DNA of 64,000 nt from Oscillospiraceae bacterium (GTDB lineage: Bacteria; Bacillota; Clostridia; Oscillospirales; Ruminococcaceae), in assembly GCA_015067175.1 (NCBI GenBank), contig SVMX01000003.1, positions 156,457 through 220,456 on the forward strand, read 5' to 3'. How positions within the stretch are numbered: the stretch's first letter is position 1; each line of letters starts with the position of its first letter. Below, in pieces: positions 46,513 to 56,128 of the stretch. The translations under genes were made by a program, and so were the position numbers. Under the pieces are notes generated by a model. It did no database searches and was not told where the DNA came from. It worked only from the letters and a program-made list of their open reading frames with translations.

Positions 46513-47229
46513 ATGGGATTATTTCGTAAGAACAAAGGCAATTTAGCTTTGTGTTTGGCATTTATTATGCTGTTTTCTGCGACAGGCTGTTCTTCGCATA
46601 GTATTGAGACCCCTCCTGCTGATAAAAAGGCGGCACAGGTTACTGACAGTGCGGAGTTAATTGTATTTGGCGGTGCAGCGTCGGCGGATACGCAAATTGA
46701 AGAAAATACCGAAGTGCCGACGAGCAGTGAGTCGGTTGTAGTGGATTTCAGCGCACCAGTTTGTGAAGAGGCGTTGCCTGAGGATTTCGACTATAACAGC
46801 GAAGAAAATACCGAAGTGCCGACGAGCAGTGAGTCGGTTGTAGTGGATTTCAGCGCACCAGTTTGTGAAGAGGCGCTGCCTGAGGATTTCGACTATAACA
46901 GCGATGAATACATATTTATCCCTGCAGAGAAAGGCAAAGAAATCTGTGCGGTTTCGGACGGAGTTGTAGTGTTTGACGGTTATTATGGCGGCTATGGGTA
47001 TACGCTTATTGTCGAGCATGACGAATTTAACACGCTGTATTCGCATATGGCGGATTATAGGGTGAAAATGGGAGATGATGTTGCCGCAGGCGAGGTTATC
47101 GGAAATGCAGGAAGCACAGGATATACAGCTCACAACGGAGTTGGCTATCGCACGGTAGATGACGATTTTGTGTCGGACGCTCTTGATTATATGAGTGCCG
47201 ATGAGTATTTCAGAATCGATGAAAGGTGA
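46513..47229 (+). CDS. Lipoprotein with M23 (LytM)-like domain and tandemly duplicated linker
   Basis: Lipobox SATGC; GGYGYTLIVEHDEFNTLYSHMADYRVKMGDDVAAGEVIGNAGSTGYTAHNG; RBS aaggagg. Confidence 0.8.
   Translation: MGLFRKNKGNLALCLAFIMLFSATGCSSHSIETPPADKKAAQVTDSAELIVFGGAASADTQIEENTEVPTSSESVVVDFSAPVCEEALPEDFDYNSEENTEVPTSSESVVVDFSAPVCEEALPEDFDYNSDEYIFIPAEKGKEICAVSDGVVVFDGYYGGYGYTLIVEHDEFNTLYSHMADYRVKMGDDVAAGEVIGNAGSTGYTAHNGVGYRTVDDDFVSDALDYMSADEYFRIDER
46699..46902 (+). repeat. Two tandem 102-bp in-frame repeats (34 aa each)
   Basis: 46699-46800 and 46801-46902 differ only at 46774 (T) versus 46876 (C), a synonymous TTG/CTG Leu change. Confidence 0.97.
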
Positions 47230-47259
47230 AAGGTATTTTACTAAGGAGGAAGTTTTATT

Positions 47260-47769
47260 ATGTTAAATCGAATAATATCTTTAATTGCAGCGACTTTTAT
47301 AGCTATTCAGACGCTGACGGTTTTTGCATTCGCTGAAACAAATGCGGGGGATTCATACTACTATCTTACTATTTCTGATGCAAATGGAAATATTGTACAA
47401 AGCGAAATTATGAATGCTCGCACTACATATGTGAATGGCGCAAAGTACTCAATTCCCGCAGGAGGAAGTCTGACTACATATCAGTATTGCCCATCGATAA
47501 ATTTTTCTACAGGCTTTAAGATTTCCGAAACCACACCCAATAAAAGCGTTACGGTTTCAATTTACAACTCTGCTTGTATTGGAGGTAAAAGAAGCAGAGT
47601 AAAGAGCAGAACTTTAAACACTTCCACAACTGGCACCGTTGGACCTGACAGCGACACTTATATGGTTTCAACAGACAGTATCAGCACAACCAAGCCATAT
47701 TACAATGGTAAGATTACAAACAACTCCGGCTCAACAATTACTGTTGCGGTAGTTGTGACAATGGATTGA
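47260..47769 (+). CDS. Secreted protein of unknown function
   Basis: Signal peptide MLNRIISLIAATFIAIQTLTVFAFA; RBS aaggagg; Ser/Thr-rich, two Cys. Confidence 0.7.
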   Translation: MLNRIISLIAATFIAIQTLTVFAFAETNAGDSYYYLTISDANGNIVQSEIMNARTTYVNGAKYSIPAGGSLTTYQYCPSINFSTGFKISETTPNKSVTVSIYNSACIGGKRSRVKSRTLNTSTTGTVGPDSDTYMVSTDSISTTKPYYNGKITNNSGSTITVAVVVTMD

Positions 47770-47785
47770 AAATAAGATATCTTCT

Positions 47786-47818
47786 GAACTGCCCCCGTTT
47801 CAAGCGGGGCAGTTCTTT
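47786..47818 (+). terminator. Rho-independent terminator
   Basis: aactgccccc-gtttcaag-cggggcagttcttt. Confidence 0.75.
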
Positions 47819-47991
47819 GAAATCAGGAGCTATAGGATATGTTTACTGCGAGTATTAAAAGATTTGTTTTCTTTATCATTGCTTATTATTAGGCGAAAGC
47901 ACGAACTAACTTCCGCAAACCAAGCACGCTTAACAACACAGAAAAGAAGATTTCTTACCGTCAACTAAAACCAGAAAGGGTTTATATTACT

Positions 47992-49182
47992 ATGAAAAAA
48001 CATCTTAAAACCACGCTGCTGTTAGCAGTATGCATCAGCCTGCTTGCAGGCTGCGCTCAGAACGACACCGCTTCCGACAGCGCCGCTGACGCTTCGTCAC
48101 AATCCGAGATTTCCTCAACATCTGAAACCAAGACTTCTGCGATGTCTGATACATCTGTAGCGGACGCGCCCACAGCGCCCGCTGCTGATGCGCTTGTTAC
48201 CGCCGATGGTAATTTTCTTTATGAGGAATGCGACGGCAGTATCACCATTACAAAATATGTAGGAAAAAGTGAGGAGATCACCACTCCTAAGGAGATTAAC
48301 GGTAAGCCTGTGACCAAAATCGGGGAAAACGCGTTCCGCTGCGAATACATGGAATTTCCGACTGCTTATGATTCGGAGTGCGGCGATTGGATATATGTAC
48401 CTTATTTCGGAAATGCCAAGCATATTGTTCTTTCCGAGGGAATTACAGAGCTTGGACCTTATGCGTTCTCGGATTACACTATTGAAAGCGTAGATATTCC
48501 GTCTACTGTAACGATTGTCGGAGAGGGCTGCTTCTCCGAATGCTCAGTGAAATGTATAGAATTCCCCTCTGAGCAGCCCGTTTCTGTCGGAGAAGGCGCT
48601 TTTGAGAACAGCAAAGAGCTTGAGCGCATTTCGGCAAAGGAATTTTCGGAGTTCGATTGGAATGCTGTTGGATACTGCGAGATGCTGGTCGGGGTGGACG
48701 GAATCACCGAAAACACCGTTCTTACAGGCGAGCATCCTCTTCAAGACGATGTGCTTTGCAGACGCTTCGGTGCGGTGCAGAGCGGAGATTGGTGGTACAG
48801 AATTGTTGACGGTAAAGCAGAAATTGCTGACTATACAGGCGATTTCAGCAAAATAACAGTTCCTTCCGAGCTTGACGGATATACGGTAAATTCAATCGGA
48901 GCCTTTGCTTTCAGCACAGGTATGGTAGGAGATGACGTTGACCATCAGGAGAAAAAAGTGCTGGGTAGTATCGTTATGCCCGATACGGTTGAAAAAATCG
49001 GTCGCTATGCATTCTTTAATTCTACGATTAAGGAAATTGTGTTTTCTCCAAATTTGAAAGAAATCGGCCATCATGCATTTCAGTATACACACAGATATGA
49101 CTATGAAATTCCTGATACAGCGGACTATATCCTCGAAGAAACCTTTGACTATGGAACGGTCATAACGCATTACAGCGCGTAA
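47992..49182 (+). CDS. BspA-type leucine-rich repeat (LRR_5) lipoprotein
   Basis: LLAGCAQ lipobox; repeated ITVPSELDGYTVNSIGAFAF / TPKEINGKPVTKIGENAF. Confidence 0.88.
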   Translation: MKKHLKTTLLLAVCISLLAGCAQNDTASDSAADASSQSEISSTSETKTSAMSDTSVADAPTAPAADALVTADGNFLYEECDGSITITKYVGKSEEITTPKEINGKPVTKIGENAFRCEYMEFPTAYDSECGDWIYVPYFGNAKHIVLSEGITELGPYAFSDYTIESVDIPSTVTIVGEGCFSECSVKCIEFPSEQPVSVGEGAFENSKELERISAKEFSEFDWNAVGYCEMLVGVDGITENTVLTGEHPLQDDVLCRRFGAVQSGDWWYRIVDGKAEIADYTGDFSKITVPSELDGYTVNSIGAFAFSTGMVGDDVDHQEKKVLGSIVMPDTVEKIGRYAFFNSTIKEIVFSPNLKEIGHHAFQYTHRYDYEIPDTADYILEETFDYGTVITHYSA

Positions 49183-49262
49183 AGTAGCCGTTTTTGAGGC
49201 AGACAGCGGCAGTGTGAGAGGTATCGCAGCAGGCTCTTGGCGAAGGAGATTCGCAAGAGGGA

Positions 49263-49472
49263 TTGGTGACGCTTTTAGCTTCTCCTGTTCTTGCATGGAT
49301 CTTTGCGGGTCTGCAGTCAGGCTGGCGTGCACTTAACAAGCTTCCGCTTAATTTTATACTTGTACTTCCTATACTGGGCCGGATAATCTTTTTCTTTATT
49401 AAGGGTATGCTGGCGTTTATGGTTGGCATAATTGCTATGCCTATAGAGTACGTGAAGTGCAGAAAACATTAA
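49263..49472 (+). CDS. Small hydrophobic ORF, uncertain
   Basis: 69-aa hydrophobic ORF directly before a terminator; start codon (TTG/GTG) weak. Confidence 0.3.
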   Translation: MVTLLASPVLAWIFAGLQSGWRALNKLPLNFILVLPILGRIIFFFIKGMLAFMVGIIAMPIEYVKCRKH

Positions 49473-49485
49473 AGAGCTGATTATT

Positions 49486-49512
49486 GCTCCCCGTAAATTC
49501 GGGGAGCTTTTA
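49486..49512 (+). terminator. Rho-independent terminator
   Basis: gctccccg-taaatt-cggggagctttt. Confidence 0.8.
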
Positions 49513-49604
49513 CATTTTTTGAGTTAGCTTGACCTTTATCTAATCTGCCTATATTTCCCCTCACTAAATTGTCTAAAAATTATCATAAAAATTCACTTTG
49601 CCTA

Positions 49605-49633
49605 TTTACAAATCAGCAGATTTGTGGTACAAT
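49605..49633 (+). promoter_or_regulatory. Promoter of nifJ
   Basis: TTTACA - 17 bp - TACAAT about 80 bp upstream of nifJ. Confidence 0.65.
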
Positions 49634-49715
49634 ATTAAATGCAAAATAGAAATGCTATGTCTGCGCGAAAGCGTGGGTCATGGGATTTTCTGATATTTTA
49701 AGGAGGATAAAACCA

Positions 49716-52700
49716 ATGGCAAGACAAAAGCTTACGATGGATGGTAACAACGCTGCAGGTCACGTTTCCTATGCGTTTACAGACCTTGCTGCTATCTACC
49801 CCATCACCCCCTCTTCCGTTATGGCTGAGGTAACTGATTCCTGGGCAACCGCAGGACGCAAGAACATCTTCGGCGAGACCGTTAAGGTTGTTGAGATGCA
49901 GTCCGAGGCAGGTGCTGCAGGTGCTGTTCACGGCTCCCTGTCCGCAGGTGCGCTGACAACTACTTACACCGCTTCTCAGGGTCTGCTCCTGATGATCCCC
50001 AATATGTACAAGATCGCAGGTGAGCTGCTCCCCTCTGTTATTCATGTATCCGCTCGTGCAGTAGCTTCTCACGCTCTGTCTATCTTCGGCGACCACAGCG
50101 ACGTTTACGCTTGCCGTCAGACAGGTTATGCAATGCTCTGCTCCACTAACCCCCAGGAGGTTATGGATCTCGGCGCAGTTGCTCACATGGCTACACTCAA
50201 GGGCAGAGTTCCTTTCCTGCACTTCTTCGATGGCTTCAGAACCTCTCACGAGATCCAGAAGATCGAGGTTTGGGACAACGAAACTCTCTCCAAGATGGTT
50301 GACTGGGATTCTATCCAGGCATTCCGTGACAGAGCTCTCAACCCCGAGAACCCTGTTCTCCACGGTACAGCTCAGAACCCCGACATCTTCTTCCAGGCAC
50401 GCGAGGCTTGCAACAAGTACTACAACGCTATCCCCGAGGTAGTTACAGAGTACATGAACAAGGTAAATGCTGAGATCGGTACAGATTACAAGCTGTTCAA
50501 CTACTACGGTGCTCCCGACGCTGAGGAAGTTATCGTTGCTATGGGTTCTGCTTGCGATACCATCGAAGAGACAATCGACTTCATGCTCTCTCAGGGCCGC
50601 AAGGTTGGTCTTGTTAAGGTTAGACTTTACAGACCCTTCGTATCCTCCGCATTTGTTGACGCTATCCCCGCAACAGTTAAGAAGATCTCCGTTCTCGACA
50701 GAACAAAGGAGCCCGGCTCTCTCGGCGAGCCTCTGTACCTCGACGTTGTTGCTGCTCTCAAGAAGGAGAAGAAGTTCCAGGATGTTCCCGTATTCTCCGG
50801 TAGATACGGTCTCGGCTCCAAGGACTGCAACCCCGCTCAGATCATCGCAGTTTACAACAACAAGGACAAGGACGTATTCACAATCGGTATCGAGGACGAC
50901 GTTACAAACCTCTCTCTCGCTATCACTGAGAATCCCAACACAACTCCCGAGGGTACAACCTGCTGTAAGTTCTGGGGTCTCGGCTCTGATGGTACTGTTG
51001 GTGCTAACAAGAACTCCATCAAGATCATCGGTGACCACACAGACATGTATGCACAGGCTTACTTTGCATATGACTCCAAGAAGTCCGGCGGCGTAACCAT
51101 CTCTCACCTGAGATTCGGTAAGAGCCCCATCAAGTCCACATACTTCGTAAACAAGGCAAACTTCGTTGCCTGTCATAACCCCTCCTATATCGACAAGTAC
51201 GATATGGTTCAGGACGTAGTTCCCGGCGGCACATTCCTGCTGAACTGCCAGTGGAGTGTTGACGAGCTGAACGAGAAGCTTCCCGCTCCCGTTAAGGCTT
51301 ACATCGCTAAGAACAACATCAATTTCTACATCATCAACGCTATCAAGGTAGCTAAGGAGATCGGTCTGGGCAACAAGACAAACACTGTTCTTCAGTCCGC
51401 ATTCTTCTCTCTTGCTAACATTATCCCCGCTGCTGAGGCAGTTGAGTACATGAAGCAGGCTGCTTACAAGTCCTTTGCTAAGAAGGGCGACGAGATCGTT
51501 AACATGAACTACGCTGCTATCGACAGAGGTGCAGGCGAGGTTGTTAAGGTTGACGTTCCTGCTGATTGGGCTAACGCTGAGGGTGAGATGCCCGTAGTTA
51601 AGGCTACAGGCGACAACAAGAAGCTTGTTGACTTCGTTAACAACATTCTTATCCCCGTAAATGCACAGCGCGGCGATCAGCTCCCCGTATCCACATTCGT
51701 TGATATGGCTGACGGTACATTCCCCCAGGGCGCTGCTGCTTACGAGAAGCGCGGTATCGCTGTTGACGTTCCCGAGTGGATCCCCGAGAACTGTATCCAG
51801 TGTAACCAGTGCTCCTTCGTATGCCCCCACGCTGTAATCCGTCCTATGATCCTGAACGACGCTGAGGTAGCTGCTGCTCCCGCTGCAACACAGGTTAAGG
51901 ACGCTACAGGTCTGCCCGGTCTGAAGTACACAATGGCTATCTCCACACTCGACTGCACAGGCTGCGGCGCGTGTGTACAGGCTTGCCCCGCAAAGACAAA
52001 GGCTCTCGCTATGAAGCCCATCGAGGAAATGCTCGACAAGAAGCAGCAGGAAGTATTCGACTATGCTGTTAAGGAAGTTGCTGACAAGCCCGAGGTATTT
52101 GCTAAGTTCTCCGACACAACAGTTAAGGGCTCTCAGTTCAAGCAGCCCCTGCTCGAGTTCTCCGGCGCTTGCGCAGGCTGCGGTGAGACACCTTATGCTA
52201 AGCTTATCACACAGGTTTGCGGTGAGAGAATGTACATCGCAAACGCAACAGGCTGCTCCTCTATCTGGGCAGGCTCCGCTCCCTCTACTCCTTACACAAC
52301 AAATAAGGAAGGCAAGGGTCCCGCTTGGGGCAACTCCCTGTTCGAGGACAACGCAGAGTTCGGTCTCGGTATGTTCCTTGCACAGGATACACTGAGAACA
52401 AGAGCTATGAAGCAGCTCGAGGCTCTGAAGGAAACTGCAAAGCCTGAGACAGTTGCTCTCATCGACACATACCTCAGCACTAAGGACGACGCTAAGGCTA
52501 ATGCAGAGGCTACAAAGGCTCTCGTAAACGCTCTGTCTGCTTGCGACTGCGACGGCGCTAAGGAGATCCTGAAGGCTAAGAACTACCTCTCCAAGAAGAG
52601 CCAGTGGATCCTCGGTGGTGACGGTTGGGCTTACGATATCGGTTACGGCGGTCTTGACCACGTTATCGCTTCTCACAAGAACGTTAACATCTTCGTATTC

Positions 52701-53264
52701 GATACTGAGGTTTACTCCAACACAGGCGGTCAGGCTTCCAAGGCTACTAACGTAGGTGCGGTTGCTCAGTTCGCTGCAGGTGGTAAGGACGTTAAGAAGA
52801 AGGACCTCGCAGGCATCGCAATGAGCTACGGCTACGTTTACGTTGCACAGATCGCTATGGGCGCTGACAAGAACCAGTGTCTGAAGGCTATCGCAGAGGC
52901 TGAGGCTTATGACGGACCCTCCCTCATCATCGCATACGCTCCCTGTATCAACCACGGTATCAAGGGCGGTCTGACCATCGCTCAGCAGGTTGAGAAGGAA
53001 GCTGTAGAGGCTGGTTACTGGCATCTGTTCCGCTTCAACCCCGCACTTGCTGCAGAGGGCAAGTCTCCGTTCTCTCTCGACAGCAAGGCTCCTACAGGCG
53101 ATTATCAGGCATTCATGATGAGAGAAGTACGTTACAACTCTCTGATGCGTGCTAACCCTGACAGAGCTAAGGTACTGTTCGATCAGGCAGAGCAGAACGC
53201 TAAGGACAAGTACAAGCACCTTGTTGAGATGGACAAGATGTACAAGGCTGAGTTCGAGGGCTAA
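49716..53264 (+). CDS. nifJ: Pyruvate:ferredoxin (flavodoxin) oxidoreductase
   Basis: ITPSSVMAEVTDSWA; two 4Fe-4S motifs CIQCNQCSFVCPHAV and CTGCGACVQACPAK; GGDGWAYDIGYGGLDHV TPP domain; RBS aaggagg. Confidence 0.98.
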   Translation: MARQKLTMDGNNAAGHVSYAFTDLAAIYPITPSSVMAEVTDSWATAGRKNIFGETVKVVEMQSEAGAAGAVHGSLSAGALTTTYTASQGLLLMIPNMYKIAGELLPSVIHVSARAVASHALSIFGDHSDVYACRQTGYAMLCSTNPQEVMDLGAVAHMATLKGRVPFLHFFDGFRTSHEIQKIEVWDNETLSKMVDWDSIQAFRDRALNPENPVLHGTAQNPDIFFQAREACNKYYNAIPEVVTEYMNKVNAEIGTDYKLFNYYGAPDAEEVIVAMGSACDTIEETIDFMLSQGRKVGLVKVRLYRPFVSSAFVDAIPATVKKISVLDRTKEPGSLGEPLYLDVVAALKKEKKFQDVPVFSGRYGLGSKDCNPAQIIAVYNNKDKDVFTIGIEDDVTNLSLAITENPNTTPEGTTCCKFWGLGSDGTVGANKNSIKIIGDHTDMYAQAYFAYDSKKSGGVTISHLRFGKSPIKSTYFVNKANFVACHNPSYIDKYDMVQDVVPGGTFLLNCQWSVDELNEKLPAPVKAYIAKNNINFYIINAIKVAKEIGLGNKTNTVLQSAFFSLANIIPAAEAVEYMKQAAYKSFAKKGDEIVNMNYAAIDRGAGEVVKVDVPADWANAEGEMPVVKATGDNKKLVDFVNNILIPVNAQRGDQLPVSTFVDMADGTFPQGAAAYEKRGIAVDVPEWIPENCIQCNQCSFVCPHAVIRPMILNDAEVAAAPAATQVKDATGLPGLKYTMAISTLDCTGCGACVQACPAKTKALAMKPIEEMLDKKQQEVFDYAVKEVADKPEVFAKFSDTTVKGSQFKQPLLEFSGACAGCGETPYAKLITQVCGERMYIANATGCSSIWAGSAPSTPYTTNKEGKGPAWGNSLFEDNAEFGLGMFLAQDTLRTRAMKQLEALKETAKPETVALIDTYLSTKDDAKANAEATKALVNALSACDCDGAKEILKAKNYLSKKSQWILGGDGWAYDIGYGGLDHVIASHKNVNIFVFDTEVYSNTGGQASKATNVGAVAQFAAGGKDVKKKDLAGIAMSYGYVYVAQIAMGADKNQCLKAIAEAEAYDGPSLIIAYAPCINHGIKGGLTIAQQVEKEAVEAGYWHLFRFNPALAAEGKSPFSLDSKAPTGDYQAFMMREVRYNSLMRANPDRAKVLFDQAEQNAKDKYKHLVEMDKMYKAEFEG

Positions 53265-53296
53265 TCCCCTAGGCGTTAAGGCTTAATAAAAACACG

Positions 53297-53324
53297 ACAG
53301 GCGGCAGAAATGCCGCCTGTTTTG
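53297..53324 (+). terminator. Terminator after nifJ
   Basis: acaggcggca-gaaa-tgccgcctgttttg. Confidence 0.85.
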
Positions 53325-53341
53325 CTATTTAATTGCTTTGA

Positions 53342-53875
53342 TTACATTGACTTTAGATATTCTATCAGTGGAAGTGCATATTTCTCATCTGAAATATCAT
53401 AAGAATGCGATATCGCTTGCTCAAAGCCTTTGTCAACATCATTCTTTTCACTCTCTTTTTGCCTGCTCATCATGAACGCTGCAATTTTCATCATCGTTTT
53501 GTCGGCAAAGTTCATGCTTTCGTAGCGCAGACCGCTTTGCATATAGAAATGCGGCACTTGCTCAAGCTCTTCGGCGGAAAGGTTATTTGTCCAGAATTCA
53601 TTTATGATATCTTCGGCTTCACAAGGAGCTGCGCCTGTGCAAAAAACGACCAGTTTTTTTGCTGTGCTTTCAGCAAACATTGTGCGAGCTTTTTTCAGAC
53701 TGTCAACCATTCCCGCGTGAGCGCGGCTGCCAAAGACTACAACATCATATTCCGACATCTTTGTGCTGCTCATGTGTTTAAATTCAATAACATCGCACAC
53801 GATATTTTGGGCTATCACATCGGTGTATTCCTTGGTAAATCCCGTTTTGGATATGTAGGTTACAAGTATCTTCAT
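53342..53875 (-). CDS. Flavodoxin-domain protein
   Basis: MKILVTYISKTGFTKEYTDVIAQNI...YDVVVFGSRAHAGMV...LVVFCTGAAP. Confidence 0.88.
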   Translation of the reverse strand: MKILVTYISKTGFTKEYTDVIAQNIVCDVIEFKHMSSTKMSEYDVVVFGSRAHAGMVDSLKKARTMFAESTAKKLVVFCTGAAPCEAEDIINEFWTNNLSAEELEQVPHFYMQSGLRYESMNFADKTMMKIAAFMMSRQKESEKNDVDKGFEQAISHSYDISDEKYALPLIEYLKSM

Positions 53876-54327
53876 TATCGTTCCTCCTTAAGTTCCGTTA
53901 ATCTGGAACATAGCTTTGCAAGCGACATGCAGTAAGTTGTCGTTTCTTCCTCTGTCAGACAATCAAACAGCTTGAATACAAAGTTTTGATTTTGTTCAGA
54001 GCCTTTTGTTTTTATGCTGTTTGCGGCTTCGGTCTTTATAAGGCGTATTGCGCGTTTGTCATTTTTGTCTGACACCACTTCCAGAAAACCTTTAGCAATA
54101 AGCCTATCAACGATCTGCCGCATACTTTGATGGGTAACGCCCGATATTTCCGATAGCTGTTTCAATGTGGGCGGTTCGGGAAAGGCGTCTATCATCATGA
54201 TTGCAAGCCACTGCTTTGCTGTGATATCCTTAAGGCCGCTGTCCATTATTGCCTGCAAGCGGTTAGCACATATGAAAATGTTTACATATGCGATAAGGCG
54301 CGGGTCCATATTTTCGAAATCGTACAT
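53875..54327 (-). CDS. MarR family transcriptional regulator
   Basis: ITAKQWLAIMMIDAFPEPPTLKQLSEISGVTHQSMRQIVDRLIAKGFLEVVSDKNDKRAIRL winged HTH. Confidence 0.92.
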   Translation of the reverse strand: MYDFENMDPRLIAYVNIFICANRLQAIMDSGLKDITAKQWLAIMMIDAFPEPPTLKQLSEISGVTHQSMRQIVDRLIAKGFLEVVSDKNDKRAIRLIKTEAANSIKTKGSEQNQNFVFKLFDCLTEEETTTYCMSLAKLCSRLTELKEER

Positions 54328-54341
54328 ATTGCCTCCTTATT

Positions 54342-54394
54342 AAGTAGTATACTGCTTATATGGGTAGTATACTACTTATATGTGCGATTGTCAA
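54342..54394 (-). promoter_or_regulatory. MarR-flavodoxin promoter with two palindromic operators
   Basis: Minus-strand TTGACA (54389-54394), 17 bp, TATACT (54366-54371); palindromes AAGTAGTATACTGCTT (54342-54357) and GGGTAGTATACTACTT (54362-54377), centres 20 bp apart. Confidence 0.8.
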
Positions 54395-54478
54395 TAGTAA
54401 ATTTTAAAGTTAACTATCTCAACGATTGAATAAATTGGAGAAATATGTTATAATAATCAAAAAACCAAGGAGAACAAA

Positions 54479-55201
54479 ATGGGTGTTATCTGGAATCCGT
54501 GGCACGGCTGCCATCGCTGCAGCGATGGCTGTAAGTTCTGCTATATACATAAAGGCGACGCAAAGCGCGGCGTTGATACTTCGAAAATTACTAAAACAGC
54601 GAAATTCTACGCCCCGATAGAAACCAAACGAAACGGCGAATATAAAATTAAATCGGGGCAACAGGTGTTCTTGTGCTTCACCTCGGATTTCCTTGTTGAG
54701 GACGCTGACGAGTGGCGCGGCGAATGTTGGGATATGATAAGGCAGCGCAGCGACCTGCACTTTATTTTCTTGACAAAGCGGATAGAGCGGCTTTGTGAGG
54801 TGCTTCCCGATGACTGGGGCGACGGCTATGAGAATGTGACTATAGGCTGTACTATTGAAAATCAAGCAAATGCAGATCGTCGCCTTGACATTTTTGATAA
54901 GATACCGATAAAGCACCGTAACATCATTTGTCAGCCGATGTTGGAGCGAATGGATATTTCAGCGCACCTTAAAGATGTTGAGCTTGTGATAGCAGGCGGA
55001 GAATCCGACCGTTATGCAAGACCTCTTGACTATGAATGGGTGTTGTTTTTGCGTGAACAGTGCGTAAACGCGGGCGTTGATTTCGAGTTTCGTCAGCTTG
55101 GAACGCACTTTATCAAGGACGGCAAGGAATACACTATTCAGACGCGCGACCTGTGCAGTCAAGCCAAAAAGGCGGATATAAATTATTATACATCTAAGTA
55201 A
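54479..55201 (+). CDS. DUF5131 (phage Gp37/Gp68-type) family protein with Cys cluster
   Basis: MGVIWNPWHGCHRCSDGCKFCYIHK...VFLCFTSDFLVEDADEWR...VIAGGESDRYARPLDYEWV. Confidence 0.88.
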   Translation: MGVIWNPWHGCHRCSDGCKFCYIHKGDAKRGVDTSKITKTAKFYAPIETKRNGEYKIKSGQQVFLCFTSDFLVEDADEWRGECWDMIRQRSDLHFIFLTKRIERLCEVLPDDWGDGYENVTIGCTIENQANADRRLDIFDKIPIKHRNIICQPMLERMDISAHLKDVELVIAGGESDRYARPLDYEWVLFLREQCVNAGVDFEFRQLGTHFIKDGKEYTIQTRDLCSQAKKADINYYTSK

Positions 55202-55244
55202 AAAACACCCCGTCAGTATCGTTGCGATACCGCGGGGTGTTTTA
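55202..55244 (+). terminator. Rho-independent terminator
   Basis: acaccccg...cggggtgtttta. Confidence 0.8.
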
Positions 55245-55288
55245 TCTTAACCTGCTATGGTAGGGAGATATTCCTTAGCAGGATTATT

Positions 55289-56128
55289 TTATCCCTGTGC
55301 GACCTGTACCTTGCCGCTTGTGAGGGAAACATTCAGCTTGTGGCAGTTCTCGCCGCCGAGAGTACCCGATGTGCCCTTGCCGAAGTTCATGAACTGACCC
55401 TTTGACATTCCGATGTCGGTACGCAGCGAGCCTGAAATTCCGTCAAACTTTACCTCTATGCCTGAGCTTTCGGGGAGAGTTATGCCGATGTTGCCGCTTA
55501 TTGCGCTGATATCAAGGTCTGCATTCCATTCGCTGTAGCGCACATCAACACTGCCCGATGTAACAGAAATCTTGCCCTTGCCCGAAATGCCGTCGCAGGT
55601 CGTTTTGCCCGAAACAGAGTGCAGGCTGAACTCCTCTGCTTTATAGCAGCTTACATTTGCATTTCCCGAAACGGTGCATACAGTGAGAGTCTTGGCTGTG
55701 GTTACGCAGGGCGCTGTGAGGTTTACGCTGCCCGATGCGGACTGTATTTTAATATCATCAAAGCAAGCGTTAACCTGAATGTTGCCCGACGCTGTATTAA
55801 GCTCGAATTTCTCTGCTGTTACCTCGGAGACGTCCGCGCCGCCGCTTGTTGTGCTTACTTTAAGGCGTGCAAGCTTCATGTTGGGAACGAACACCTCAAT
55901 GGTGTAGTCCTCCTTGGGCTTCGGGCAGAAGAAGCTGAATGAAAGCTTCTCCTTGAATGTAAGCGTAGTTCCGTTCAGTACCGCGCAAAACTCGGGAGAG
56001 CCTTTGGGATTGCTGTACTCGGCGTAAAATTCCTCCTTGTCGTGCTGTCTGATGATTATTTTTGCACCTGCGGAGCTTACCTCGAGTGCGTCGATTTGGT
56101 TTGTGAATCTGTAGATCTGCTTTTCCAT
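55289..56128 (-). CDS. DUF4097 family beta-strand repeat protein
   Basis: Repeats such as SGNIQVNACFDDIKIQSASGSVNLTAP, SGNANVSC, SGSVDVRYSEWNADLDISAISGNIGITLPES. Confidence 0.88.
   Translation of the reverse strand: MEKQIYRFTNQIDALEVSSAGAKIIIRQHDKEEFYAEYSNPKGSPEFCAVLNGTTLTFKEKLSFSFFCPKPKEDYTIEVFVPNMKLARLKVSTTSGGADVSEVTAEKFELNTASGNIQVNACFDDIKIQSASGSVNLTAPCVTTAKTLTVCTVSGNANVSCYKAEEFSLHSVSGKTTCDGISGKGKISVTSGSVDVRYSEWNADLDISAISGNIGITLPESSGIEVKFDGISGSLRTDIGMSKGQFMNFGKGTSGTLGGENCHKLNVSLTSGKVQVAQG

Noticed and set aside
46699-46902. Possible short CRISPR-like or satellite array
   Set aside because: Only two copies, in frame within a lipoprotein CDS and directly adjacent; explained as a coding tandem duplication
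49698-53219. 1173-aa minus-strand ORF antisense to nifJ
   Set aside because: Shadow ORF produced by the strong codon bias of nifJ (few codons that read as stops on the other strand); Leu/Val/Ser/Cys-rich translation with no recognisable domain, and nifJ itself is unequivocal
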